Assembly: GCF_008274625.1 (NCBI RefSeq)
Contig: NZ_VTRU01000001.1
Location: 744,001 to 808,000 of the forward strand
Source of the DNA: Chryseobacterium panacisoli
GTDB lineage: Bacteria > Bacteroidota > Bacteroidia > Flavobacteriales > Weeksellaceae
Reading direction: 5' to 3'
DNA: 64,000 nucleotides
A program made the position numbers and the translations under genes. The notes beneath the pieces are model-generated. The model was not told where the DNA came from. It made no database searches and worked only from the letters and a program-made list of their open reading frames with translations. Position 1 is the stretch's first letter; each line of letters starts with the position of its first letter. Below, one piece after another: positions 53,404 to 62,654 of this stretch.

Positions 53404-54501
53404 TCAATCTTCCCACCAGGCTGTAAATTTCTGTTCTTGCTGATTCAGATCTACTACCTCCCCAATCATCGGCGTGAGGATATTCAATCCTTTTTCTTTT
53501 CCAAGAGCAGTTATCTTTTGTAAAGGTTCATTCCATGGGTGAAGAGCCAATGCAAATTTTGCTGCATGAACAGGAATGATACGCTCGGCTTTGAGATCAA
53601 TACCGGCCTGAATAACATCTTCCGGCAGTGTATGGATATATCTCCATGCTTCTCCATATTGTCCGTTCTCAAGAATAGCATAGTCGAAAGGACCATGTTG
53701 CTCACCAATCGTTTTAAAATGGCTATCATAACCACTGTCTCCACCTAAGAAAATTTTCTTGGTTGGCGTTATCAAAACATAGGAACTCCACAGCGTATCA
53801 TTCTGCCTGATTCTTCTGCCTGAAAAGTGTCTGGCAGGGGTAAAGACAATTTTTATATCATTCTTCAGATTCACTTCAGCTCCCCATTCTTCTTCAATAA
53901 ACGAATCTTCAGTATATCCCCATCTCTCTAAATGTGCTCCCACTCCCAAAGGTAAAATAGCCATTTCCGTTCTGTCTTTGATAGATTTTACAGTCGGGTA
54001 ATCCAGATGGTCGAAATGATCGTGGGTTATTACCAGATAATCAATATTGGGAATATCTTCAGGTTTAAAGATATCTGATCCTTTGAATGCCTTGTTAAAA
54101 TATTTAAAAGGTGAGCCATATGAACTCAATACAGGATCAATCAGGAAGGAAATACCATCGGTCTGCAGATAATAGGATGAATGTCCCAGCCAGATAAACA
54201 CATCGGTATTTTTATCTATATTTTTTAAATCAGTATGAAGAGATGGAATTTCTTTCAACGGCTTCAACAGCGGATCTTTTTTCCCTAAAAAGAAATCGTA
54301 AGTCACTTTCGACATTTTGTAGCCTTCCGTGATAGATGGTGTATAACTGATATTCTGAAACTGTCTTTTTTTATAGAGTTTTGACTGCTTGATCCGTTTC
54401 AGCCTCTTTCCTTTTGGCATGCCGCCAAATGCCTTCATATTGATCACTATAAAAAAGGTAACTGTAAGAACAGCTACTGTCGTAATAATCCAATAAACCA
54501 T
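53404..54501 (-). CDS. Membrane-anchored MBL-fold hydrolase (NAPE-PLD/UlaG-like)
   Basis: 365 residues with an N-terminal membrane helix (about 2-24), then an MBL domain in which WLGHSSYYLQTDGISFLIDPVLS and ITHDHFDHLDYPT (HxHxDH) resemble NAPE-hydrolysing phospholipase D/UPF0173 enzymes. Later GGDSGYDSHF and IPVHAAKFAL complete the metal site. Substrate unknown; lipid or phosphodiester is plausible. Confidence 0.9.
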   Translation of the reverse strand: MVYWIITTVAVLTVTFFIVINMKAFGGMPKGKRLKRIKQSKLYKKRQFQNISYTPSITEGYKMSKVTYDFFLGKKDPLLKPLKEIPSLHTDLKNIDKNTDVFIWLGHSSYYLQTDGISFLIDPVLSSYGSPFKYFNKAFKGSDIFKPEDIPNIDYLVITHDHFDHLDYPTVKSIKDRTEMAILPLGVGAHLERWGYTEDSFIEEEWGAEVNLKNDIKIVFTPARHFSGRRIRQNDTLWSSYVLITPTKKIFLGGDSGYDSHFKTIGEQHGPFDYAILENGQYGEAWRYIHTLPEDVIQAGIDLKAERIIPVHAAKFALALHPWNEPLQKITALGKEKGLNILTPMIGEVVDLNQQEQKFTAWWED

Positions 54502-54673
54502 CTGTAGAAAATAAATATCAAATGTATTGACTTTTGCTTTTAAATGAAAATTTATTTCATTTTAGTGCATTTTTTAACTAAATTTATCATGTATTTTAGA
54601 AAATTTATTATTCATTTAAGTCATGATTAATTTTAAACTTTCTATTTTAGCACCTTAAAAAAACTCAGATATA

Positions 54674-56212
54674 TTGAAAAATTATTCGGTAATATTTCTT
54701 CTCGCAATACTTTCGTCTTGTGCCTCTATAAGAAAACACAACGAACAGCGGGCCTCATGTATTCCACCGGAGCAACTCAAAGAGGATGTGGACTTTGCTT
54801 ATTCAAAATTACAGCAAATGCATCCTCAATTATACTGGTATATTCCCAAGAAGGAATTGGATCATAAATTTGACAGTCTTAAACAGACTCTCACTGAATC
54901 TCTTACCCCTCTTCAGTTTTATTTTAAGCTTCAGCCTGTCATTGCGGGAATCCGTGAAGGGCATCTTTCATTGAGAATTCCCAGAAAAAAATTCACCAAA
55001 AGGGAGTTTAAAAAACTGGAACATCAGAAAGGAATGTTCAGCCGTTTCGAGTATTATATATCAGGCGATCAGATGTATATTATTCAAAACAAAGATTCTG
55101 TTGAGCATATACAACCGGGGACTGAAATTTTATCAATTAACAATGTTCCTGTTTCGGATTATATAAAGAAGTACAGAAGCCTGATCAGCAGTGACGGTGA
55201 TAATACGACTTTCCATCCCTATTTTTTAAAAGATCTTTTCTTTAATTTTTATACTGCAGAGAACGGATTGGGGAGTAAAGCGACTCTTGAAACGCTTTAT
55301 CAGGGAGAAAAACGAACGTATACTTTAAACAGAGAAATAAAATCTGACTTCGATCTTGAGAAAGATAAGGAAATGAAGAAAAAGACGCTTGAAAAGAAAC
55401 TGAACGATTATGTAGTGTCAAGTAATTCTTACAACAGAAGTTTTAAATTCCTGGACAAAGACAGCTCTATCGCTTATATAAAGGTACAAAGTTTCTCCAG
55501 AGATTATTCTGATGAATTTTATAAAAAAACCTTTGCCAGGATCAATGAGGCCAAAGCGCCCTACCTCATCATAGATGTCCGAAATAACTACGGAGGCTCT
55601 CTCTATGAGATCAATAACCTGTATTCCTATTTAGCAGATGCTCCTTTTACCCTGATCAAACCTTCCCAGGTAACGTCAAGGGATACCCCACTGCGTACCA
55701 ATTATTTCAGAAAAAGCAATCCCTTAGAATACGCTCTTAAAAGTATTGCCTATCCAAGTTATTTCTTTGCACAGGCTTTCAGCACCTACAAAAAAGACGG
55801 AAAGGTTTTCTATAAAATGAAAGCTGATAAACCCACAAAGCCCAATAAACAGGCTTTCCACGGAAAGGTTTTTGTATTGATCAACGGAGGAAGCTTCTCA
55901 GCATCTTCTATTATTACCGCCAAGCTTAAGAATGATAAAAGGGCAACTCTTGTAGGTGAAGAAACCGGCGGGGCCAATGACGGCACAGTTGCAGGTTTCT
56001 ATTCTTACCAGAAACTTCCTAATTCTGAAATCAGATTCCCTATCGGATTACTTTTGGTACAGCCTAATATTAAATTTTCAGACTCACGGAAAGGCGTTAT
56101 TCCTGATGTAGTAGTGACTGAAAGCATGCAGGATATCATCGACAAAAAAGACCCACAGCTGGATTGGATAAAAAATGAGATTGCTAAGGAAAAAGACAAT
56201 AAAGGACAATAA
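54674..56212 (+). CDS. S41 family peptidase lipoprotein
   Basis: 512 residues from a TTG start at 54674: an in-frame stop lies 18 bp upstream and only this start provides the lipobox (LAILSSC, Cys16). A C-terminal S41 domain is seen in SIAYIKVQSFSRD, LIIDVRNNYGGSLYE and the nucleophile region FVLINGGSFSASSII; a PDZ-like region precedes it (IQPGTEILSINNVPVSDYI). Likely a periplasmic processing protease. A hairpin terminator follows. Confidence 0.9.
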   Translation: MKNYSVIFLLAILSSCASIRKHNEQRASCIPPEQLKEDVDFAYSKLQQMHPQLYWYIPKKELDHKFDSLKQTLTESLTPLQFYFKLQPVIAGIREGHLSLRIPRKKFTKREFKKLEHQKGMFSRFEYYISGDQMYIIQNKDSVEHIQPGTEILSINNVPVSDYIKKYRSLISSDGDNTTFHPYFLKDLFFNFYTAENGLGSKATLETLYQGEKRTYTLNREIKSDFDLEKDKEMKKKTLEKKLNDYVVSSNSYNRSFKFLDKDSSIAYIKVQSFSRDYSDEFYKKTFARINEAKAPYLIIDVRNNYGGSLYEINNLYSYLADAPFTLIKPSQVTSRDTPLRTNYFRKSNPLEYALKSIAYPSYFFAQAFSTYKKDGKVFYKMKADKPTKPNKQAFHGKVFVLINGGSFSASSIITAKLKNDKRATLVGEETGGANDGTVAGFYSYQKLPNSEIRFPIGLLLVQPNIKFSDSRKGVIPDVVVTESMQDIIDKKDPQLDWIKNEIAKEKDNKGQ

Positions 56213-56221
56213 TTTATAAAG

Positions 56222-56255
56222 GTTCGGCGGGTTTTCAGCCCGCCGAACTCTTTTC
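56222..56255 (+). terminator. Terminator of the S41 peptidase gene
   Basis: GTTCGGCGGG (56222-56231) pairs with CCCGCCGAAC (56239-56248), then TCTTTTCT. Confidence 0.82.
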
Positions 56256-56845
56256 TATCTTTTCAACTCTTCCAGAAGATTTTCAATATGCTGCATATAT
56301 CTTCCGTAATACCGGTGAAACCAGAATTTTCCGGCCAGATAAAGCAAAAACAATCCTCCAATCACAGAACCTATTAAGATTACTGCAATTTTCAGTTCAC
56401 TCAAAGGTTTGGGCCACGGGATAAATTCCAGAACAATAAGGATCTCACATACCAGAAACGGTGCAAAACTGATGTAGTATGAAAGATAATATTGTTTATT
56501 CAGATTCAGCTGCATCACCAGATCTTTCAGAGAATCGTAGGTTTTAGGTGCAGGATTACTGATGTCATTATACAGTTTAAAGAACTTACTGAAAAAGAAA
56601 ACGGTAACAATAAGCATGGAAGCAATTAAAACCGTTATATACAATTGTAGTTTAAAAGGCCTGCAGACTGAGCAAACCAAAAAAGCGAAAACAAAAATCC
56701 CTATTACCCACCAGAATTCCACACGCATATTTTTACGTATTTTTTCAAGGGGGAGATTCAGTTTATTTCTTTGTTCAATACTTATTTCTGGAGTTTCCTC
56801 CATAATATCTTCATTCCAGGTATTTTTCAATTCATCGATATTCAT
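56255..56845 (-). CDS. Membrane protein of an ECF sigma module, copy A
   Basis: 196 residues: a soluble N-terminus (MNIDELKNTWNEDIMEETPEISIEQRNKLNLPLEKIRKNM, about 1-40) and four hydrophobic segments (about 45-65, 68-88, 122-140, 150-170). A paralogue at 58069-58884 shares its N-terminus and fold. It begins 13 bp after the sigma gene upstream; probably the anti-sigma of this pair. No known anti-sigma motif. Confidence 0.72.
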   Translation of the reverse strand: MNIDELKNTWNEDIMEETPEISIEQRNKLNLPLEKIRKNMRVEFWWVIGIFVFAFLVCSVCRPFKLQLYITVLIASMLIVTVFFFSKFFKLYNDISNPAPKTYDSLKDLVMQLNLNKQYYLSYYISFAPFLVCEILIVLEFIPWPKPLSELKIAVILIGSVIGGLFLLYLAGKFWFHRYYGRYMQHIENLLEELKR

Positions 56846-56858
56846 TGGATTACTGATT

Positions 56859-57368
56859 TTAATGTTTGTTGGTTTTTATTTGGCTTAAGATATCTTTAAG
56901 TTTGTTTTTTGCGCGGTTCATTTTCACTCTTACATTTCCTTCAGAAATTCCCATCTGCTCTGCAATCTGTTTTCCTGAAAAATCTTCCAGATAGTAGAAT
57001 ATAAAGGCTTTATCAATAGGATTGAGTTGATGAATAGCCTTATACATTTCAGCCAGGCGCTCTTCTTTGCGGTAATCATAGTCTTCCTGTACAATGATAT
57101 GATTGGAAAAATCTTCATGGGCAATAAAGCTTCTTCTTTTTTCTGATTTAAGGAAAATAATGGCCGTATTCAAAGCGATTCTGTACAGCCATGTTGAAAA
57201 TTCGCTTTCACCTCTGAAACCAGGAAATGCTTTCCAGAGCTGATAGGTAATCTCCTGAAAAAGATCATCCCGATCGTCCTTTTCAGTCATGTACATCTTA
57301 GAAATCTTAAATAGGATTCCTTTATGCTGTTCAATTTGACTTATAAACTCTTGTTCTAATGAGGTCAT
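56859..57368 (-). CDS. ECF RNA polymerase sigma factor, copy A
   Basis: 169 residues. Region 2: FKISKMYMTEKDDRDDLFQEITYQLWKAFPGFRGESEFSTWLYRIALNTAI; region 4: LNPIDKAFIFYYLEDFSGKQIAEQMGISEGNVRVKMNRAKNKL. A close paralogue is at 58896-59405 with the same lengths. A possible autoregulated ECF promoter lies just upstream (57381-57415). Confidence 0.9.
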   Translation of the reverse strand: MTSLEQEFISQIEQHKGILFKISKMYMTEKDDRDDLFQEITYQLWKAFPGFRGESEFSTWLYRIALNTAIIFLKSEKRRSFIAHEDFSNHIIVQEDYDYRKEERLAEMYKAIHQLNPIDKAFIFYYLEDFSGKQIAEQMGISEGNVRVKMNRAKNKLKDILSQIKTNKH

Positions 57369-57380
57369 GATTTGTTACTC

Positions 57381-57415
57381 TATAGAGTTAGTTTTCATTT
57401 AAAAAAATTGTTACA
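57381..57415 (-). promoter_or_regulatory. Possible ECF-type promoter of sigma copy A
   Basis: Minus-strand TGTAAC (57415-57410) and TAACTCTATA (57390-57381) with about 19 bp between. The TGTAAC start is frequent before Bacteroidota ECF genes (memory). Other intergenic DNA (57416-57647) has no feature. Confidence 0.4.
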
Positions 57416-57647
57416 GTATTTTTACAAAAGAAATAAAAAAACCAGACAGAAAGATGCTGCCAGGCTCTCATTGTGCGTCCTTATAAGTTTATTATTTTTT
57501 TTGAATAGTACCTGAAATAATTCTTGTTGAATTTTAATCATCCTTAAAGGGATCTTCCTTATTAACCTAAACAGCTGGTAAAAAGCAGTTAAAATGTGTA
57601 TAAAAAAAGAACCTGATATGGGAAATATAAGGTTCATCGTTCAGTCT

Positions 57648-58007
57648 TTATTTAAAATCTAAGAAGTCGTCTTTTTCAAGATAATGGTTCAGGGCATCAA
57701 TAAGCTGAGATGAAGTGACACCAGCATATTGCCGAAAAGCAAGATCCACAACATCCTGAATATTCTCATCAGAACACATATAGTTCAGTTTATTTTGAAA
57801 AACAAAATCGGGTAAGATTTCATTATCATTCTCACCAATGTCCAAAGGGTCACCAATAAAGATTTTCATTTGCTGTTCAAATTCATCTTTTGAAGAGTAC
57901 ACTGCATAATTATAATCCGGATCAAAAGATGTCTTCCGGTCCTGTTTATTCTTTACAAGCTCAAGAAATTCCTCTATAGGAAACACTTGATTTTTAATCT
58001 CATCCAT
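57648..58007 (-). CDS. Hypothetical acidic protein between two sigma modules
   Basis: 119 residues, no signal peptide. It is mostly helical at the C-terminus (SSQLIDALNHYLEKDDFLDF) and acidic. It lies between the two sigma modules and resembles immunity-like DUF7716 proteins by eye, which I hold lightly. Confidence 0.55.
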   Translation of the reverse strand: MDEIKNQVFPIEEFLELVKNKQDRKTSFDPDYNYAVYSSKDEFEQQMKIFIGDPLDIGENDNEILPDFVFQNKLNYMCSDENIQDVVDLAFRQYAGVTSSQLIDALNHYLEKDDFLDFK

Positions 58008-58068
58008 ATTACATTTTTTTACCTCGACGTCCTAAAGATAGGAAATTTAAAGAAAGGCAGAGCAACTT

Positions 58069-58884
58069 CTAATTCAACTGATCTAAAGCTTTTTGCAGCG
58101 TTCCTATATCAAGAAAATGAAATTTGGCACCCACTATGATAATAAGAAGAAGTACTGCTGTCAAAAATAAAATGATAAAAATATACATTGAAACAAACCA
58201 TATAACGGTATTCAGAATATTTCCTTTGATACCCATTTTATTCATGAAAAATTTCTGTGAACGTTCAAACCACGTTTTTTTCTTTTCAGGTCCGGGACTT
58301 ACCTCAATCTCATTAAGCTCATCTACCAAGCGTACTACATCATCAATATACCTTCCGTACATATAATAGATCCAGTATTTTATGATAAAAGCAATCAGGA
58401 GCAGAGTGATCAGAAGGCTGATCCCGAAGATAGCCAGATTATATTCCATCTCAAAATGGAAATTAATCCTGATCAGAGAAAGAAGAAACCCAAGAGGGAT
58501 ATAGGAGACATAATAGGCTATATAAATTTCTTTCGATATGAGAAGCTGGGTTTTAAGATTGAACAAATCATAATTTGTATTGATGCTATTCTTTTGAAGC
58601 AGCTTATACAGTTTCAGAAAGCGGGAATAAAAATAGACGATAATAACAAGGGTCAGAATTGTGACAAATGCAGATATGATTTTAATATTAGAATCAGCAG
58701 AAGCAAACGGGAAATTGGTTAACAGTAAAGGCAGCGTTACAATCATCAGCCAGAACTCTGTTTCCATATTCACTTTGAGCATCTGTAACGGGGAATGTAT
58801 TTCCTTCTGTTTTTCAAGAGAAATTTCAGGAGATTCCTGTCCTGTATCTTTATTCCAAAGTTCTTTAAAGTTTTCTAACTCCAT
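58069..58884 (-). CDS. Membrane protein of an ECF sigma module, copy B
   Basis: 271 residues. N-terminus NFKELWNKDTGQESPEISLEKQKEIHSPLQMLKVNME parallels that of copy A, then four to five membrane segments, and an extra C-terminal part (about 200-271) with another hydrophobic stretch (TVIWFVSMYIFIILFLTAVLLLIIIVG). It is 11 bp downstream of the sigma gene. Probable anti-sigma. Confidence 0.72.
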   Translation of the reverse strand: MELENFKELWNKDTGQESPEISLEKQKEIHSPLQMLKVNMETEFWLMIVTLPLLLTNFPFASADSNIKIISAFVTILTLVIIVYFYSRFLKLYKLLQKNSINTNYDLFNLKTQLLISKEIYIAYYVSYIPLGFLLSLIRINFHFEMEYNLAIFGISLLITLLLIAFIIKYWIYYMYGRYIDDVVRLVDELNEIEVSPGPEKKKTWFERSQKFFMNKMGIKGNILNTVIWFVSMYIFIILFLTAVLLLIIIVGAKFHFLDIGTLQKALDQLN

Positions 58885-58895
58885 CGTTTTATCTT

Positions 58896-59405
58896 TTAAT
58901 GAGAACCTGCTCCTTGTTTGGTAATAATCTCTTTCAGCTTCTCTTTTGCCCTTTTCAGCTTTACTCTTGTATTGACTTCAGTAATTCCTAGCTGAACGGC
59001 AATTTCTTTTCCCGAAAAACCCTCCAAAAAGAAAAATATAAGCGCTTTATCAATAGGGCTCAGCTGATGAATAGCTTCATACATCCGCTTCATATTCACA
59101 TCATCCGTATCATTATAAGGTTCCTGCCGGGCACTCAGCCCATCTACATTCTGATTCTGTATAAAACTACGTTTTTTTTCACTTCGCAGGAAAACAATTG
59201 CTGTGTTGAGCGCAGTTCTGTACAGCCATGTGGAGAAGTCACTCCTCTTTTGAAAATCACCGTATGATTTCCAGGCCTGGTAGATGATCTCCTGATAGAG
59301 GTCATTCTGATCGTCCTTATTATCCATATACATTTTAGAGATCTTGAAAACAACACCTTTGTGCTTTTCAATTTTCTCTAAAAATTCTTTTTCCGGTGAA
59401 GACAT
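58896..59405 (-). CDS. ECF RNA polymerase sigma factor, copy B
   Basis: 169 residues, the same length as copy A and similar throughout: FKISKMYMDNKDDQNDLYQEIIYQAWKSYGDFQKRSDFSTWLYRTALNTAI, LSPIDKALIFFFLEGFSGKEIAVQLGITEVNTRVKLKRAKEKL. Tandem duplication of the two-gene module is clear. Confidence 0.9.
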   Translation of the reverse strand: MSSPEKEFLEKIEKHKGVVFKISKMYMDNKDDQNDLYQEIIYQAWKSYGDFQKRSDFSTWLYRTALNTAIVFLRSEKKRSFIQNQNVDGLSARQEPYNDTDDVNMKRMYEAIHQLSPIDKALIFFFLEGFSGKEIAVQLGITEVNTRVKLKRAKEKLKEIITKQGAGSH

Positions 59406-59490
59406 GATTTACACACTGATCCTTAGATAATATTTCTAAAAAATATCATCTTATTATAACACAAAACTCTAATTTTCGGCATTAAGTTAA

Positions 59491-59530
59491 AAAAATCCTC
59501 AACAAATAAAGAAATTTATTGAGGATTTTT
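59491..59530 (-). terminator. Terminator of the GapN-like gene
   Basis: AAAAATCCTCAA (59491-59502) and TTGAGGATTTTT (59519-59530) form a 12-bp stem 23 bp from the stop. Confidence 0.88.
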
Positions 59531-59552
59531 ATTTATGTTAAATACAATAGGA

Positions 59553-61181
59553 TCAGAAAATATAATCTGTGCTCAAAAAATTGGAATCATGTTCTCTGAC
59601 AATAATATTGAGTAATTCTTTATTGGAGTCTGTAAGTTTTGCCGCTACCAGAGACCGGATTGAGAATGAACGGAGCGCATCAAAAACAGAAAGTGTTCCT
59701 TCCGCACTGTCTTTTCTTCCGGTAAACGGAAAGACATCCGGACCTCTTTGTGCCTGGCAGTTGATATTGACACGGCTTACAAGGTTCACGAATGGATCAA
59801 TCAGCCTTGCTACTTCCTGTGGATCTTCACTGAAAATACTTACCTGCATCCCGTGCGAAGCATTCACCTGATACTCTATAGGTTCTTCTATGTCTTCAAA
59901 CGGAACAACAGGAATCACCGGACCAAACTGTTCCTCATGATATAGTTTCATCTCACTGTTTACCGGATAAACTACTGCCGGAAAAACAAAAGATTCATCC
60001 GTATAACCTCCGTCTTTATTCAAAACAGCAGCTCCTTTGTTTAATGCATCATCAATACATTCTTTCAGATAAGGAGGTTTATTGACTTCCGGAAGCGGTG
60101 TTACTTTTACGTCTTTTTCCCACGGTAATCCTGGTTTCAGAGCAGAAACCGCTGCACTTAGTTTTTCTGTAAATTCTAAAGCAATCTCTTTCTGAACAAA
60201 TATAAGCTTCAGTGCTGTACATCGCTGTCCGTTGAAAGAAAGTGCACCTAAAATACATTCACTCACGGCTACATCAAGATTCGCATTTTTGGTCACAATA
60301 GCTGCGTTTTTGGCATCCAGACTCAGAATAGCTCTTAAACGATTCACTTTCGGATGCAGCTTTTTCAATCCGTTAGCCACTTTACTTGATCCGATGAAGG
60401 CCAGAACATTCACTTTTCCGCTTTCCATGATTGGCGTGATAATTTCTGATCCTTTTCCGTATAAAGTATTTACAGTTCCTTTCGGGAATGCTTCTTTAAA
60501 AGCGTTTAATAAAGGATAATGAGCCAGTACGCCGTGTTTCGGAAGTTTAAACAGAATGGTGTTTCCCATGATCAAGGCAGGAATCAGTGTGGTGAAAATT
60601 TCATTCAGAGGATAATTGAATGGTCCCATACTTAAAACCACTCCAAGTGGCGCTCTTCTGATCTGTGCAATGGTACCTTCTGCCTGTTGAAAGCGGGAAG
60701 ATTCTCTGTCCAGATCCTTCAGGGCATCAATGGTCTGGTTGATATAATCTACGGTACGGTCAAATTCTTTGGTAGAATCAGCAAGCGTTTTTCCAATTTC
60801 CCACATCAGTAATTTAATGATCAGATCCCTTTGCTGGATCATCAGGTACACGAATTTCTGCATACATTTAATGCGTCCTTCTACAGACATAGTCGGCCAT
60901 TCCCCAAGACCATTGTCATAGGCTTTTACACAGGCTTCAAGGACATCCATGGCTTCTTTCGGGCCAATATTCGGGATACTTCCCAAAAGTTTTCTTTCTA
61001 ATCCGTTTTCTGTAGGAATACATACCGGGGAATAAATTTCGGTGACATCTCCGTTCCATTCTACCAGTTCACCATTCAACAAATAAGTTCTCTGGTGGAT
61101 CACCGGAACTTTATACTCTTCCGGAATTTCATTTTCACTTTTAAAAATGTGATGGAATGATGCTGTATTTTCTGAACTCAT
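59553..61181 (-). CDS. gapN: NADP-dependent glyceraldehyde-3-phosphate dehydrogenase (non-phosphorylating)
   Basis: 542 residues of the aldehyde dehydrogenase superfamily. The catalytic Cys lies in LSFNGQRCTALK, matching GapN rather than broad ALDHs; cofactor FIGSSKVANG and the Glu LSLDAKNAA region are present. Such enzymes oxidise glyceraldehyde-3-phosphate to 3-phosphoglycerate, giving NADPH without ATP. The N-terminus is longer (about 50 residues) than in streptococcal GapN. Substrate preference is inferred only from family resemblance. Confidence 0.82.
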   Translation of the reverse strand: MSSENTASFHHIFKSENEIPEEYKVPVIHQRTYLLNGELVEWNGDVTEIYSPVCIPTENGLERKLLGSIPNIGPKEAMDVLEACVKAYDNGLGEWPTMSVEGRIKCMQKFVYLMIQQRDLIIKLLMWEIGKTLADSTKEFDRTVDYINQTIDALKDLDRESSRFQQAEGTIAQIRRAPLGVVLSMGPFNYPLNEIFTTLIPALIMGNTILFKLPKHGVLAHYPLLNAFKEAFPKGTVNTLYGKGSEIITPIMESGKVNVLAFIGSSKVANGLKKLHPKVNRLRAILSLDAKNAAIVTKNANLDVAVSECILGALSFNGQRCTALKLIFVQKEIALEFTEKLSAAVSALKPGLPWEKDVKVTPLPEVNKPPYLKECIDDALNKGAAVLNKDGGYTDESFVFPAVVYPVNSEMKLYHEEQFGPVIPVVPFEDIEEPIEYQVNASHGMQVSIFSEDPQEVARLIDPFVNLVSRVNINCQAQRGPDVFPFTGRKDSAEGTLSVFDALRSFSIRSLVAAKLTDSNKELLNIIVREHDSNFLSTDYIF

Positions 61182-61354
61182 AAATCTCTGTATTTTTTAT
61201 GTGATAAGATTCTCCTTCTAAGGAGGTTTTTGTAATATAAAGGTAGAAGTAAAATGTTTTGAAAAAAACAATCTGACAATAGATTTGATCTATTTGAATT
61301 AAAATTAATCTCAGCTCCTGAAAAAAGAATAATTTAGCTGAAAAATAAAATTTC

Positions 61355-61924
61355 ATGTTTTCAAAATTAGTTTTCAGTACACTGTTATTCTTTTCTGCAA
61401 TAGGCTTTGCACAAAAATCTAAAGCAATCAATACGGTTTTAATGGGAGGAAAAGAAGTACATACTTATGCAAAATTACCGGCGCTGAATAAGCCAGCTCC
61501 TAAATTTACCCTTACAGATGTGAATATGAATGATCAGACACTGGAATCTTACAAAGGAAAGAATGTGATCTTAAATATCTTTCCCAGTGTAGATACAGGT
61601 GTTTGTTCAGCTTCCGTACACCATTTCAATGAAGAGGCAGGGAACCTTCCCAATACAGTAGTCCTTTGTATTTCCAAAGATCTTCCGTTTGCACAGAAAA
61701 GATTCTGCGGTGCTGAAGGAATTAAAAATGTAGTAATGCTTTCAGATTTCCGTTCCGACTTTGGATGGAACTATGGTGTAGAACTGATAGATTCTGCCAT
61801 GAAAGGTCTTCTGAGCAGAGCTGTTGTAGTAATAGACCCTTCCGGAAAGATCATCTATGAAGAGCAGGTACCTGATATTTCTCAAGAACCGAATTATGAA
61901 GCAGCTATTGCAGCAGTAAAATAA
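61355..61924 (+). CDS. tpx: Exported thiol peroxidase paralogue
   Basis: 189 residues with a signal peptide (cleavage near GFAQ, about residue 19). Peroxidatic Cys84 (PSVDTGVCSASVHHFNEEA) and resolving Cys118 (QKRFCGAEGI) are kept; the mature part follows the 39234 protein closely. The usual T-x-x-C is T-G-V-C. Probably in the periplasm, using a different reductant from the cytoplasmic Tpx. Promoter-like TAATTTAG about 25 bp upstream. Confidence 0.9.
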   Translation: MFSKLVFSTLLFFSAIGFAQKSKAINTVLMGGKEVHTYAKLPALNKPAPKFTLTDVNMNDQTLESYKGKNVILNIFPSVDTGVCSASVHHFNEEAGNLPNTVVLCISKDLPFAQKRFCGAEGIKNVVMLSDFRSDFGWNYGVELIDSAMKGLLSRAVVVIDPSGKIIYEEQVPDISQEPNYEAAIAAVK

Positions 61925-62060
61925 CATCTCACTTTTACATTAAACCATTAAGATAATTTAAAGATTTAAGATTATTAAGAAAAGCATATAGCTTAAAGCA
62001 TCAAGATGTTTTCGTTTACCTACCTTAACAATTAAAATTTTCTTAATGGTTAAAAATATA

Positions 62061-62086
62061 AAACTCAGCAAAACGCTGAGTTTTTT
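62061..62086 (+). terminator. Terminator of the exported tpx
   Basis: AAACTCAGC (62061-62069) and GCTGAGTTT (62075-62083), T run. Confidence 0.85.
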
Positions 62087-62097
62087 GGTATTGTTAT

Positions 62098-62173
62098 TGG
62101 AAAACGCCAAGGCGCAAAATAAAATTAAAACGATATTTTTTAAGGCGCAAGGATTTTATCTCCGATAAAATTG
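62098..62173. repeat. Dispersed repeat, left part of the composite (copy 3)
   Basis: GGAAAACGCCAAGGCGC ... AAGGCGCAAGG then ATTTTATC-TCC-GATAAAAT. The TCATTCCG arm seen in the other copies is missing. Confidence 0.75.
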
Positions 62174-62185
62174 GGTACAGCCTAT

Positions 62186-62641
62186 TTAATCTCCGTCTCC
62201 GCCAATAGAATGAAATTCTTTTGTTGAAAAATGCAGGAACAGTAAAGTAAGCAAATCATCAATAGAATCATCCACTTCTACATGAAAAACAGTTTCTTTT
62301 AACCTTCTTTTCTCTTCGCTTATATCGATCAATATTTTCCCTTTTTCAATCAGCTGTCGGTTCTTTTTTAATTTAAAATAATAGATCTGAACTCCCTGCC
62401 CCGACTTAATAATTCTTTCTTTGGCCAGATCGGTAAAGTAAACTACTGTATTAGCATCAAAAAGCTCTACATCATTCTTCAAGAAGCCTACATTCTTAAT
62501 ATTGTATTTTTTCGAGTTTAAAACTATATATTCCTCATAATGAAACAACTTACTACTCTTTATTATTCTTCCGATTTCATTTCCTATATCAGAAATCAGG
62601 ACCAAATCCTTTTTCCGAAAGTGTGCTGTATATTTTTTCAA
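62186..62641 (-). CDS. Hypothetical protein
   Basis: 151 residues, all alpha/beta, charged: KKYTAHFRKKDLVLISDIGNEIGRI, then VVYFTDLAKERIIKSGQGVQIYYFK. Strand-rich N-terminal half resembles LURP/tubby-like barrels in length only; I do not assign it. It lies beside the remnant and the TonB-plug gene on the same strand. Confidence 0.6.
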   Translation of the reverse strand: MKKYTAHFRKKDLVLISDIGNEIGRIIKSSKLFHYEEYIVLNSKKYNIKNVGFLKNDVELFDANTVVYFTDLAKERIIKSGQGVQIYYFKLKKNRQLIEKGKILIDISEEKRRLKETVFHVEVDDSIDDLLTLLFLHFSTKEFHSIGGDGD

Positions 62642-62654
62642 AGTTGTCTACTGA

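Noticed and set aside
57422..57637. Minus-strand 71-codon ORF
   Set aside because: Hydrophobic-only composition in AT-rich DNA, no promoter or ribosome site; I leave it uncalled.
61141..61431. Minus-strand ORF upstream of the GapN-like gene
   Set aside because: Overlaps the start of the exported tpx gene on the other strand and its intergenic promoter.
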